A DNA stretch of 50,212 nt from Streptomyces tanashiensis. Lineage in GTDB: Bacteria > Actinomycetota > Actinomycetes > Streptomycetales > Streptomycetaceae. This document shows positions 21,859 through 29,675 of the stretch, one piece after another; the stretch's first letter is position 1; each line of letters starts with the position of its first letter. The notes beneath the pieces were generated by a model. The model saw only the letters and a program-made list of their open reading frames with translations. It searched no databases and had not been told where the DNA came from. A program made the position numbers and the translations under genes. The stretch lies in contig NZ_BMRZ01000026.1 of NCBI RefSeq assembly GCF_014648895.1, forward strand, positions 1 through 50,212, read 5' to 3'.

Positions 21859-22747
21859 CAGCGAGGCGCCGCCCGCCCCCGCCGCCCTCGCGGCCAAGGT
21901 GCGGACCCTCGCGCCGTCCATGACCCGCTCCATGCAGCGGGTCGCCGAGGCCGTCGCCGGAGACCCGGCCGGCTGCGCCGCCCTCACGGTCACCGGCCTC
22001 GCCGAGCTCACCGGCACCAGCGAGGCGACCGTCGTCCGCACCGCCCGGCTCCTCGGCTACCCCGGCTACCGCGACCTGCGCCTCGCCCTCGCCGGCCTGG
22101 CCGCCCAGCAGCAGTCCGGCCGCGCCCCGGCCGTCACCGCCGACATCGCCGTCGACGACCCCATCGCCGACGTCGTCGCCAAGCTGGCCTACGACGAGCA
22201 GCAGACCCTCGCCGACACCGCCGCCGGACTCGACACCGTCCAGCTCGGCGCCGCCGTCGCCGCCCTCGCCGTCGCCCGCCGCATCGACATCTACGGCGTC
22301 GGCGCCTCCGGCCTCGTCGCCCAGGACCTCGGCCAGAAACTGCTCCGCATCGGACTGATCGCGCACGCCCACAGCGACCCGCACCTCGCCGTCACCAACG
22401 CCGTACAGCTCCGCTCCGGCGACGTCGCCCTCGCCATCACCCACTCCGGCTCCACCGGCGACGTCATAGAACCCCTGCGCGTGGCCTTCGACCACGGCGC
22501 CACCACGGTCGCCATCACCGGCCGCCCGGACGGCCCGGTCACCCAGTACGCCGACCACGTCCTGACCACCTCGACCGCGCGCGAGAGCGAACTGCGCCCC
22601 GCTGCCATGTCGTCCCGCACCAGCCAGCTCCTGGTCGTGGACTGCCTGTTCACCTGCGTCACCCAGCGCACGTACGAGACGGCGGCCCCTGCCCTCGCCG
22701 CCTCGTACGAAGCCCTCGCCCACCGCCACTCCCCCCGCACCCGCTGA
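21830..22747 (+). CDS. RpiR-family sugar-responsive transcriptional regulator
   Basis: 305 residues: an N-terminal RpiR helix-turn-helix (LTVTGLAELTGTSEATVVRT, then ARLLGYPGYRDLRLALA) and a C-terminal SIS sugar-phosphate-binding domain (RIDIYGVGASGLVAQDLGQK and ALAITHSGSTGDVIEPLRVA). The following gene is murQ, so the ligand is probably N-acetylmuramic acid 6-phosphate or a related amino-sugar phosphate, and the pair would be a peptidoglycan-recycling unit. The GTG start is supported by the promoter spacing and there is no Shine-Dalgarno. Confidence 0.92.
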   Translation: MTNDVKESFTSEAPPAPAALAAKVRTLAPSMTRSMQRVAEAVAGDPAGCAALTVTGLAELTGTSEATVVRTARLLGYPGYRDLRLALAGLAAQQQSGRAPAVTADIAVDDPIADVVAKLAYDEQQTLADTAAGLDTVQLGAAVAALAVARRIDIYGVGASGLVAQDLGQKLLRIGLIAHAHSDPHLAVTNAVQLRSGDVALAITHSGSTGDVIEPLRVAFDHGATTVAITGRPDGPVTQYADHVLTTSTARESELRPAAMSSRTSQLLVVDCLFTCVTQRTYETAAPALAASYEALAHRHSPRTR

Positions 22748-22796
22748 CCCACTCGATCACCGGCGCCGACGACGCCGCCGCACCGAAAGAGCCCCC

Positions 22797-23717
22797 GTGC
22801 CCACCACGTACTCCGAACTGCGCGCCCAGCTGGCCACCCTCACCACCGAGGCCTTCCGCCCCGAGCTCGCCGAGATCGACCAGCTCCCCACCCTGGACAT
22901 CGCCCGCACCATGAACGGCGAGGACCGGACCGTCCCCGAGGCCGTCGCCCGGCAGCTCCCCGCGATCGCCGCCGCGATCGACGCCACCGCCGCCCGCATG
23001 GCCCGCGGCGGCCGCCTCATCTACATGGGCGCAGGCACCGCGGGCCGCCTCGGCGTCCTCGACGCCAGCGAGTGCCCGCCCACCTTCAACACCGACCCCT
23101 CGCAGGTCGTCGGCCTCATCGCGGGCGGCCCGTCCGCCATGGTCAAGGCCGTCGAAGGCGCCGAGGACTCCAAGGAACTCGCGGTGGAGGACCTCACCGC
23201 GCTCGGCCTCACCGCCGACGACACCGTCGTCGGCATCTCCGCCTCCGGCCGCACCCCGTACGCCGTCGGCGCCGTCGAGCACGCCCGCGCCCTCGGCGCG
23301 CTCACCATCGGCCTCTCCTGCAACGAGGACAGCGCGCTCGCCGCCGCCGCAGAGCACGGCATCGAGGTCGTCCCCGGGCCCGAGCTCCTCACCGGCTCCA
23401 CCCGCCTCAAGGCCGGCACCGCCCAGAAGCTCGTCCTCAACATGATCTCGACCATCACGATGATCCGCCTCGGCAAGACCTACGGAAACCTGATGGTCGA
23501 CGTCCGCGCCTCCAACGAGAAGCTCCAGGCCCGCTCGCGGCGGATCGTCGCCCTGGCCACCGGCGCACCGGACGAGCAGATCGAGACCGCCCTCGCCGCC
23601 GCCGACGGAGAGGTGAAGACCGCGATCCTGATGATCCTCGCCGACATCGATGCCAAGACCGCCGAGCAGCGGCTGACCGCGTCCGAGGGTCACCTGCGCG
23701 CGGCCCTGCACGCCTGA
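22797..23717 (+). CDS. murQ: N-acetylmuramic acid 6-phosphate etherase
   Basis: Cleaves the lactyl ether of N-acetylmuramic acid 6-phosphate to N-acetylglucosamine 6-phosphate and D-lactate in cell-wall recycling. The 306-residue SIS-domain protein has the family signatures GRLIYMGAGTAGRLGVLDAS and ECPPTFNTDP, the ISASGRTPYAVGAVEHA loop, and the conserved GSTRLKAGTAQKLVLNMIST. GTG start, 49 nt after the regulator, with GAAAGAG upstream. The product would feed the NagA reaction; a nagA gene lies at 40.5 kb. Confidence 0.96.
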   Translation: MPTTYSELRAQLATLTTEAFRPELAEIDQLPTLDIARTMNGEDRTVPEAVARQLPAIAAAIDATAARMARGGRLIYMGAGTAGRLGVLDASECPPTFNTDPSQVVGLIAGGPSAMVKAVEGAEDSKELAVEDLTALGLTADDTVVGISASGRTPYAVGAVEHARALGALTIGLSCNEDSALAAAAEHGIEVVPGPELLTGSTRLKAGTAQKLVLNMISTITMIRLGKTYGNLMVDVRASNEKLQARSRRIVALATGAPDEQIETALAAADGEVKTAILMILADIDAKTAEQRLTASEGHLRAALHA

Positions 23718-23733
23718 AGACCCCCTCGCAGCG

Positions 23734-23769
23734 GAAGGGCCCGCCCGGAGAGATCCGGGCGGGCCCTTC
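23734..23769. terminator. Bidirectional terminator between murQ and the S33 peptidase
   Basis: A perfect 16-bp stem (23734-23749 with 23754-23769) and a GAGA-like loop, placed between the convergent stops. Without a strong T-run on either strand. Confidence 0.8.
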
Positions 23770-23777
23770 CCCTCGCG

Positions 23778-25274
23778 TCACCGGCAGAGGACGTCCTCCG
23801 CGGGCCGCACGCCCTCCGTCAGGAAGCGGGTCACCGCACCGTCGCCGCAGGCGTTCCCGTTCCCGAGGTAGACCCCGTGGCCGCCCTTGTCGACGGAGAC
23901 CAGGCGCGCCCGGTCACCGAAGGCCTCGCGCATCTTCAGGCCGGCGGAGTGCGGGGTCGACGGGTCGCGCAGGTTCTGGATCATGAGCACGTTCGACGGG
24001 CCCCGGTCGGTGATCCGGGTCGGCTTCCCCACCGCGCCGCCCTTCCAGAACGAGCAGGGCGTGATGTTCGCCGGCATGCCCGCCGTCAGCGGGTACCGCA
24101 CGCGGTCCGCCGCGACGGCCCGCTCGTACGCCGGCACGGAACGGGGCCAGTCCACGTCGTTGCAGATCACGCCCACGCTCACCGTCGCCGCCTCGTCCGG
24201 CATCGGCCCGGCCAGCTCCGGCGGCAGCACCGGCACGCCCGCCGGGTCGAGGGCCTGGGCCATCAGCCGGGCGAAGGCCGGGAAGGCGGCGTCCGCGTAC
24301 AGCGTCTGCTGGAGCGCCTGCCGCAGGACCGTGCCCGTCAGGGGGGTGCCGGGGGTCGTCGACGGACGCGGCTCACGGTCGAGACGGGCTGCCAGGTCCA
24401 GGAACAACGGCCGTACGTCCTCCGGGCGTTCGGCGAGCCGCAGCCCCTCCTTCGCCCGGTCCGGGTGGGCGGCCCAGGCCGCGAAGTCCGGGAAGCGGTC
24501 CTCGGCGCCGCGCGCCATGCCCGCGAGCCAGCCCCGGGCGACGCGCTTCGGGTCCGGGTCGGCGCTGCTGTCGAGGACCCAGCGGTCGGTGCGCTCCGGG
24601 AACTTCTGGGCGTACACGGCGGCCACGTACGTCCCGTACGAGACGCTCCACGCCGACAGCTTCCGCTCACCGAGCGCCTGCCGCAGCCGGTCCAGGTCCC
24701 GGACCTGGTTGGCCGTGGTCAGACCGCGGACCATCGCGCCGCCGTTCCGCGCACAGGCCTCGGCCATCCGGCGCGAGCGGGCCACGTTCTCGCCGATGCC
24801 GCCGTCGGCGGCCGGCCAGGACCGCAGGGTCACCAGGCGCCGGTCGTCCTCGCCGAAGCCGCACCGGGCCTTCGCCGAGCCGCCGACCCCGCGCGGGTCG
24901 AAGGCGACGAGGTCGTAGGCGCCGTTCATCTCCTTCGCGAGGGCGGCCCCCTTCTGCCCGAGGCGCTGCACACCGGAGCTCCCCGGCCCGCCCGGGATCA
25001 CCATGAGCGTCCCGCGCCGCGCCTCGGGCCGGGTGCTGGGCAGCCGGGCGACGGCGAGCCCGATCTGCTCGCCCTCGGGGTCGGCGTAGTCGAGGGGGAC
25101 GGAGAGCGTGGCGCACCGCTGCCCCGGCAGCGGCTTCACGGCGGGGTCGCAGTCACCCCACTCGAGCCCGGCGGCGGCAGCGGGGGCGACCCCGCCCCCG
25201 GCGAGGGCGACGCCGGCCACGACGGCGGCGGAGAGGGTGAGCAACAGGGCCTTGCGTCCACGGTTCGTTGTCAT
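23778..25274 (-). CDS. Secreted tripeptidyl-aminopeptidase-like hydrolase (S33, TAP family)
   Basis: A 498-residue secreted alpha/beta hydrolase. Signal peptide: MTTNRGRKALLLTLSAAVVA then a long Ala/Gly core, predicted cut after PAAAA near residue 35. Oxyanion motif IPGGPGSSG at 94-101, nucleophile Ser212 in SAWSVSYGTYVAAVYAQ, and the C-terminal TAP-like domain with NLRDPSTPHSAG (Asp) and DKGGHGVYLGN (His). Members remove N-terminal di- or tripeptides outside the cell. The ATG at 25274 is chosen because it puts the basic n-region first. It may have disulfides (Cys42, Cys54 and others). Confidence 0.92.
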   Translation of the reverse strand: MTTNRGRKALLLTLSAAVVAGVALAGGGVAPAAAAGLEWGDCDPAVKPLPGQRCATLSVPLDYADPEGEQIGLAVARLPSTRPEARRGTLMVIPGGPGSSGVQRLGQKGAALAKEMNGAYDLVAFDPRGVGGSAKARCGFGEDDRRLVTLRSWPAADGGIGENVARSRRMAEACARNGGAMVRGLTTANQVRDLDRLRQALGERKLSAWSVSYGTYVAAVYAQKFPERTDRWVLDSSADPDPKRVARGWLAGMARGAEDRFPDFAAWAAHPDRAKEGLRLAERPEDVRPLFLDLAARLDREPRPSTTPGTPLTGTVLRQALQQTLYADAAFPAFARLMAQALDPAGVPVLPPELAGPMPDEAATVSVGVICNDVDWPRSVPAYERAVAADRVRYPLTAGMPANITPCSFWKGGAVGKPTRITDRGPSNVLMIQNLRDPSTPHSAGLKMREAFGDRARLVSVDKGGHGVYLGNGNACGDGAVTRFLTEGVRPAEDVLCR

Positions 25275-25400
25275 GCGCACAGCCTCGCGGACCGGGCCCC
25301 CGCCACCCATCCGGCAGACCGGCGAGTGAGAGGTGGGGCCAACCCCCGCCCGGCCGGGGGGTGTTCACCGGCGGGGAGCGGGGGCCTCGGTCACCGACCA

Positions 25401-25490
25401 CGACCACACCCCGCCCCTGCCCGACTCCGCCCCGACCCCCCTGCCCTGACTCCGCCCCGACCACACCCCGCCCCCTGCCTAGACTCCGCC
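25401..25490. repeat. C-rich direct repeats before the solute-binding gene
   Basis: Two copies of a 30-35 nt C-rich unit (25401-25438 and 25458-25490) with three occurrences of ACTCCGCCC. The last copy carries TAGACT 6 nt before the next ATG. Confidence 0.7.
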
Positions 25491-25491
25491 C
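25480..25491 (+). promoter_or_regulatory. -10 element of a probable leaderless transcript
   Basis: TAGACT (25480-25485) with 6 nt to the ATG at 25492; the C-rich upstream sequence offers no ribosome site. Confidence 0.5.
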
Positions 25492-26220
25492 ATGACGACC
25501 ACCACACCGCACCCCGCCATCGCCGCCGACCTCGCGCCCACCGGGGTCCTCCGGGCCTCCGTCAACCTCGGGAACCCGGTGCTCGCGCAGGGCACGCCCG
25601 AGGCCCCCGGCGGGATCACCGTGGATCTGGCGCGGGAGATCGGAGCGCGGCTCGGCCTCCCCGTCGAGCTGCTCTGCTTCGACGCGGCGCGGAAGTCCTT
25701 CGAGGCGATGGCGGACGGCCGGGCGGACCTCTGCTTCCTCGCCGTGGACCCGGCCCGGGAGACGGAGGTCGCGTTCACCGCCCCGTACGTCGTCATCGAG
25801 GGCGTGTACGCCGTGCCGCGCGACTCGGCGCTCACCACCGTCGAGGAGGTGGACGCACCGGGCGTGCGGATCGGGGTCAAGAAGGGCTCCGCGTACGACC
25901 TGTTCCTGTCGAGGAGCCTCACCCACGCGACCGTGGTGCGCGGCGACGAGGGCGTCGACACCTTCCGGGCCGAGGCCCTGGAGGTCGGCGCGGGGATCCG
26001 GCAGCCGCTCACCGCGTACGCCGCCGCACACCCGGACGTACGGCTGATCGACGGCCGCTTCATGGAGATCCGCCAGGCCGTCGGAACGACGGTCGCCCGC
26101 CGCCCCGAGACCGTCGCCTTCCTCCGCGCCACGGTCGAGGAACTGAAGGCGAACGGCTTCGTCACGGCCTCCCTGCGCCACTCGGGCCAGGACGAGGACC
26201 TGCTGGCCCCGCCGGCGTGA
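25492..26220 (+). CDS. Solute-binding protein family 3 domain without signal peptide
   Basis: A 242-residue protein with the fold of amino-acid-binding periplasmic proteins: GVLRASVNLGNPVLAQGTPE at the start, GGITVDLAREIGARLGLPVE, ADLCFLAVDPARETEVAFTA and the hinge GVRIGVKKGSAYDLFLSR. Unlike transport receptors it has no signal peptide or lipobox and no permease genes beside it, so it probably stays in the cytoplasm, either as an enzyme of the cyclohexadienyl dehydratase-like kind or a ligand sensor. ATG chosen by the leaderless -10 spacing. Confidence 0.85.
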   Translation: MTTTTPHPAIAADLAPTGVLRASVNLGNPVLAQGTPEAPGGITVDLAREIGARLGLPVELLCFDAARKSFEAMADGRADLCFLAVDPARETEVAFTAPYVVIEGVYAVPRDSALTTVEEVDAPGVRIGVKKGSAYDLFLSRSLTHATVVRGDEGVDTFRAEALEVGAGIRQPLTAYAAAHPDVRLIDGRFMEIRQAVGTTVARRPETVAFLRATVEELKANGFVTASLRHSGQDEDLLAPPA

Positions 26221-26244
26221 GCGGCGGCGCGCCGCCCGTCGGGC

Positions 26245-26715
26245 TCACAGCGTCTTCAGGTACTCCGCGAGCCGGTCGTACTGCTCCCTGATGCCCGCCT
26301 CCATGCCCGCCGCCAGCGCCTGGTCCCTGCTCTCGTTCGAGGGCCAGAAGGACGTGCTGGTCAGGGCCGTGCCGCCGTCGGGCGTCGCGTCGAAGGTGAG
26401 GGTCACCCGGACCGGCTCGCCGTCCGGCATCTGCTCGAAGACCTCCGTGTAGTCGAGCCGCTCCGCCGGGACGACGTCCTCGTACACGCCGGAGAAGACG
26501 ATCTCCTGGCCGTCCGGACCGGTCTGGCCCCAGCGCCAGGCTCCGCCGACACGGAGGTCGATGTCGACGACCGTGGTCGTCAGGGCGGCGACGCCGTACC
26601 ACTCCCGGACGTGCTCGGGGCGGGTCCACGCCTCCCAGAGCCGCTCCGGCACGGTGTCGAAGGTGCGGGTGACGACCAGCTCGCGGTCGGCCGGTGTCGT
26701 GAGCAGGGTGACCAT
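26245..26715 (-). CDS. SRPBCC/AHSA1-domain protein
   Basis: A 156-residue START-like hydrophobic-cavity protein (activator of Hsp90 homologue type): VVTRTFDTVPERLWEAWTRP, HVREWYGVAALTTTVVDIDL, VGGAWRWGQTGPDGQEI and the C-terminal DQALAAGMEAGIREQYDRL. In bacteria such proteins bind small ligands or act with ArsR regulators; no regulator is beside it. ATG 26715 with GGGAAGGGG upstream is preferred to a frame start at 26745. Confidence 0.9.
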   Translation of the reverse strand: MVTLLTTPADRELVVTRTFDTVPERLWEAWTRPEHVREWYGVAALTTTVVDIDLRVGGAWRWGQTGPDGQEIVFSGVYEDVVPAERLDYTEVFEQMPDGEPVRVTLTFDATPDGGTALTSTSFWPSNESRDQALAAGMEAGIREQYDRLAEYLKTL

Positions 26716-26768
26716 CGTCGCGACCCCTTCCCGGAGGGAACTCACTCCTCCAGCATCCGCCGAACGCC

Positions 26769-26804
26769 CGAGGGCGGCACCCCCTGGTGGGGGTGCCGCC
26801 CTCG
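26769..26804 (-). terminator. Terminator of groEL
   Basis: A 16-bp stem (26769-26784 with 26789-26804) and TGGT loop downstream of the groEL stop; the flanking bases GAAC/GTTC can extend it. Confidence 0.8.
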
Positions 26805-26854
26805 TTCGCGTACGCGAGCTGCGCGTTCAGCGATGAACCACCGATCCGTCAGGA

Positions 26855-28483
26855 TCAGAAGTCCATGTCACCGCCCGGCATGCCGCCGCCGGCCGGCGCG
26901 GACGCCTTCTCCGGCTTGTCGGCGATGACGGCCTCGGTGGTGAGGAACAGCGCGGCGATCGACGCGGCGTTCTGCAGCGCGGAGCGCGTGACCTTCGCCG
27001 GGTCGATGATGCCCTCGGCGATGAGGTCGACGTACTCGTTGGTCGCGGCGTTCAGGCCGTGGCCGACGGGCAGGTTGCGGACCTTCTCCGCCACGACGCC
27101 GCCCTCGAGACCGGCGTTGACCGCGATCTGCTTCAGCGGGGCCTCGAGCGCCAGCTTGACGATGTTGGCACCGGTGGCCTCGTCGCCCGACAGGTCGGCC
27201 TCGAGCTTCTCGAAGACGTTGGACGCCTGGAGCAGGGCCACGCCACCGCCGGCGACGATGCCCTCCTCGACGGCCGCCTTCGCGTTGCGAACGGCGTCCT
27301 CGATGCGGTGCTTGCGCTCCTTGAGCTCGACCTCGGTCGCGGCACCGGCCTTGATGACGGCCACGCCGCCGGCCAGCTTCGCGAGGCGCTCCTGGAGCTT
27401 CTCGCGGTCGTAGTCCGAGTCGGAGTTCTCGATCTCGGCGCGGATCTGGTTCACGCGACCGGCGACCTGCTCGCTGTCACCGGCACCGTCGACGATGGTG
27501 GTCTCGTCCTTGGTGATGACGACCTTGCGGGCGCGGCCGAGCAGGTCCAGGCCCGCGTTCTCGAGCTTGAGGCCGACCTCCTCGGAGATGACCGTGCCGC
27601 CCGTGAGGATGGCGATGTCGTTCAGCATGGCCTTGCGGCGGTCGCCGAAGCCCGGGGCCTTGACCGCGACGGACTTGAAGGTGCCGCGGATCTTGTTGAC
27701 GACCAGGGTCGACAGGGCCTCGCCCTCGACGTCCTCGGCGATGATCAGCAGCGGCTTGCCCGACTGCATGACCTTCTCCAGGAGCGGAAGGAGGTCCTTC
27801 ACGGAGGAGATCTTGGAGTTGACGATCAGGAGGTACGGGTCGTCGAGCGACGCCTCCATGCGCTCCATGTCGGTGGCGAAGTACGCCGAGATGTAGCCCT
27901 TGTCGAAGCGCATGCCCTCGGTGAGCTCCAGCTCCAGACCGAAGGTCTGGGACTCCTCGACCGTGATGACGCCTTCCTTGCCGACCTTGTCCATCGCCTC
28001 GGCGATGAGCTCGCCGATCTGGGTGTCGGCGGCGGAGATGGAGGCCGTGGAAGCGATCTGCTCCTTGGTCTCGACATCCTTCGCCTGCTCGAGCAGGGCG
28101 CCGGAGACGGCCTCGACGGCCTTCTCGATGCCGCGCTTGAGGGCCATCGGGTTGGCACCCGCGGCGACGTTGCGGAGGCCCTCGCGGACGAGCGCCTGGG
28201 CGAGGACGGTGGCGGTGGTCGTACCGTCGCCGGCGACGTCGTCCGTCTTCTTGGCGACTTCCTTGACCAGCTCGGCGCCGATCTTCTCGTACGGGTCCTC
28301 GAGCTCGATCTCCTTGGCGATGGAGACACCATCGTTGGTGATCGTGGGGGCGCCCCACTTCTTCTCGAGGACGACGTTGCGGCCCTTGGGGCCGAGGGTG
28401 ACCTTGACGGCGTCAGCGAGCTGGTTCATGCCGCGCTCGAGACCGCGCCGGGCCTCCTCGTCGAACGCGATGATCTTGGCCAT
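26855..28483 (-). CDS. groEL: 60-kDa chaperonin GroEL, stand-alone copy
   Basis: A 542-residue type I chaperonin. Family hallmarks: KWGAPTITNDGVSIAKEIEL, the ATP site DVAGDGTTTATVLAQAL, and GGGVALLQA. The C-terminus is ASAPAGGGMPGGDMDF, a short Gly-Met tail without the His-rich end of some actinobacterial GroEL1 proteins. No groES is adjacent, matching the stand-alone groEL2 arrangement of Streptomyces. A CIRCE array lies about 130-175 nt upstream, so HrcA repression is expected. The start follows AGGACCACTTCAC, with AGGA as ribosome site. Confidence 0.97.
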   Translation of the reverse strand: MAKIIAFDEEARRGLERGMNQLADAVKVTLGPKGRNVVLEKKWGAPTITNDGVSIAKEIELEDPYEKIGAELVKEVAKKTDDVAGDGTTTATVLAQALVREGLRNVAAGANPMALKRGIEKAVEAVSGALLEQAKDVETKEQIASTASISAADTQIGELIAEAMDKVGKEGVITVEESQTFGLELELTEGMRFDKGYISAYFATDMERMEASLDDPYLLIVNSKISSVKDLLPLLEKVMQSGKPLLIIAEDVEGEALSTLVVNKIRGTFKSVAVKAPGFGDRRKAMLNDIAILTGGTVISEEVGLKLENAGLDLLGRARKVVITKDETTIVDGAGDSEQVAGRVNQIRAEIENSDSDYDREKLQERLAKLAGGVAVIKAGAATEVELKERKHRIEDAVRNAKAAVEEGIVAGGGVALLQASNVFEKLEADLSGDEATGANIVKLALEAPLKQIAVNAGLEGGVVAEKVRNLPVGHGLNAATNEYVDLIAEGIIDPAKVTRSALQNAASIAALFLTTEAVIADKPEKASAPAGGGMPGGDMDF

Positions 28484-28611
28484 GTGAAGTGGTCCTCCCG
28501 GACATGGGGTGGATAACGCTCCAGGACCGCGCCGACGCCCGCGACGGACGGCCTGCGTGCCCGATGGTTCCTTGCCCCACCTGGCCGCGGACCTCGTCTG
28601 CCCGATCCTCG

Positions 28612-28656
28612 TAAGCACTCTCACCTTCCGAGTGCTAACGCCAATGATTAGCACTC
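28612..28656 (-). promoter_or_regulatory. CIRCE element with an extra half-site
   Basis: TAAGCACTC-N9-GAGTGCTAA (28612-28638) is a CIRCE with one mismatch. A third half-site TTAGCACTC follows after another 9 nt (28648-28656). HrcA binding here would control groEL. TTGCAC at about 28669-28674 on the minus strand may be the -35. Confidence 0.9.
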
Positions 28657-28720
28657 GACCCATGCGAGTGCAAGCGACTCTCGTGGATCGGGCACCTCAC
28701 GCACGAGGCTCGGGAACGCA

Positions 28721-28758
28721 CGAGGGGTCCGCATCCCCTCAGGGATGCGGACCCCTCG
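28721..28758 (-). terminator. Terminator of the cold-shock gene
   Basis: A perfect 17-bp stem (28721-28737 with 28742-28758) with a 4-nt loop, 33 nt after the csp stop codon. It lies between the csp gene and the groEL promoter region. Confidence 0.85.
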
Positions 28759-28791
28759 ACGGCGTTGCGTCGGTGGCCGATCGCGCCGCGC

Positions 28792-28995
28792 TCAGACGGC
28801 GAGCTTGACCATGTCCGCCTGCGGACCCTTCTGGCCCTGCGAGATCTCGAACTCGACTCGCTGTCCCTCTTCGAGGCTGCGGTAGCCATCCATCTGGATC
28901 GCGCTGTAGTGGACGAAAACATCCGCACCACCGTCGACCGCGATGAAGCCGTAGCCCTTCTCCGCGTTGAACCACTTGACGGTGCCCTGAGCCAT
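28792..28995 (-). CDS. Cold-shock domain protein
   Basis: A 67-residue OB-fold nucleic-acid-binding protein with RNP1 KGYGFIAV and RNP2 VFVHYSAI and the start MAQGTVKWFNAEKGYGF. Such proteins bind single-stranded RNA and act as RNA chaperones in the cytoplasm. Ribosome site GGGGAG precedes the ATG. The predicted transcript has an 80-nt leader and ends at the strong hairpin just downstream, so it is monocistronic. Confidence 0.97.
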   Translation of the reverse strand: MAQGTVKWFNAEKGYGFIAVDGGADVFVHYSAIQMDGYRSLEEGQRVEFEISQGQKGPQADMVKLAV

Positions 28996-29084
28996 GCCTA
29001 ACTCCCCTATTACTGGCCCTTGCGCGGGACCGCACCTCGCGGACCCGGGTCAGACCCTGCGCCGGAACGCGTCGACCGCCGCTG

Positions 29085-29112
29085 AATGTATCTGCCCAAC
29101 TGCCCTCTGCAA
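29085..29112 (-). promoter_or_regulatory. Putative csp promoter
   Basis: On the minus strand TTGCAG (29107-29112) and TACATT (29085-29090) with a 16-nt spacer, about 90 nt before the cold-shock start codon. Confidence 0.55.
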
Positions 29113-29326
29113 CAGGTCATTCGACCGAGAATTCTGGGCGCCCCGGAAAGGGGAATTGGGGAGAATCCCCTGAATTACGGGGCAAGTCGGGCCCGGCAAA
29201 GCGCGCAGAACGTACACAACGCGCAGGCACTTTGGCTGCTTCTTGTCGCGCGGGGACGCATTCTCATATGCGTCCGGCATGAGCAGCGGAGGGGACTTCC
29301 CCAACTCTACCGCGCTCAACCATACA

Positions 29327-29365
29327 GAATTGCCCCTTCCGCTTATCGCGCGGAAGGGGCAATTC
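29327..29365 (-). terminator. Terminator of the thrC-moaD operon
   Basis: A perfect 16-bp stem (29327-29342 with 29350-29365) and 7-nt loop, 18 nt after the stop of the MoaD-like gene. Confidence 0.85.
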
Positions 29366-29382
29366 GTACCGACTGGTAAAGG

Positions 29383-29661
29383 TCAGCAGCCGCCGGCGAC
29401 GGCGGGGATGATCGAGACGCCCGCGCCGGCCGGGGTGGCCGTCTCCAGGCCCTGCTCGAAGCGCACGTCGTCGTCGTTGACGTAGACGTTGACGAAGCGG
29501 CGCAGCTTGCCCTGGTCGTCCAGGACGCGGGCGGCGATCCCGGTGTGGTTCTTCTCCAGGTCCGCGATGACCTCGGCGAGGGTCGCGCCCTCGGCCTGGA
29601 CCTCGGACTGACCGCCCGTGTAGGTGCGGAGGATGGTGGGGATGCGGACGTTCACGGCCAT
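29383..29661 (-). CDS. MoaD/ThiS-type ubiquitin-like sulfur carrier
   Basis: A 92-residue beta-grasp protein (start MAVNVRIPTILRTYTGGQSE, then RRFVNVYVNDDDVRFEQGLE) ending PAVAGGC. The Gly-Gly is the site where sulfur carriers are activated as thiocarboxylates; here one extra Cys follows and must be removed first, as Mec-type proteases do for related CysO-like proteins. Linked to thrC by a 14-nt gap, a position also seen in other Streptomyces. Likely role: sulfur carrier for cysteine or another sulfur product, by family; partners are not in the window. Confidence 0.9.
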   Translation of the reverse strand: MAVNVRIPTILRTYTGGQSEVQAEGATLAEVIADLEKNHTGIAARVLDDQGKLRRFVNVYVNDDDVRFEQGLETATPAGAGVSIIPAVAGGC

Positions 29662-29675
29662 GTCTTCTTAACCTT

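Larger units (their letters stand above)
28996..29382 (-). other. Intergenic region between MoaD-like and cold-shock genes
   Basis: 387 nt without a gene. It holds the csp leader and promoter (right of 28996), a lower-GC block around 29130-29210 with short hairpins such as CCCCGGAAAGGGG and GGGGAGAATCCCC, and the terminator of the upstream operon at 29327-29365. Confidence 0.6.
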
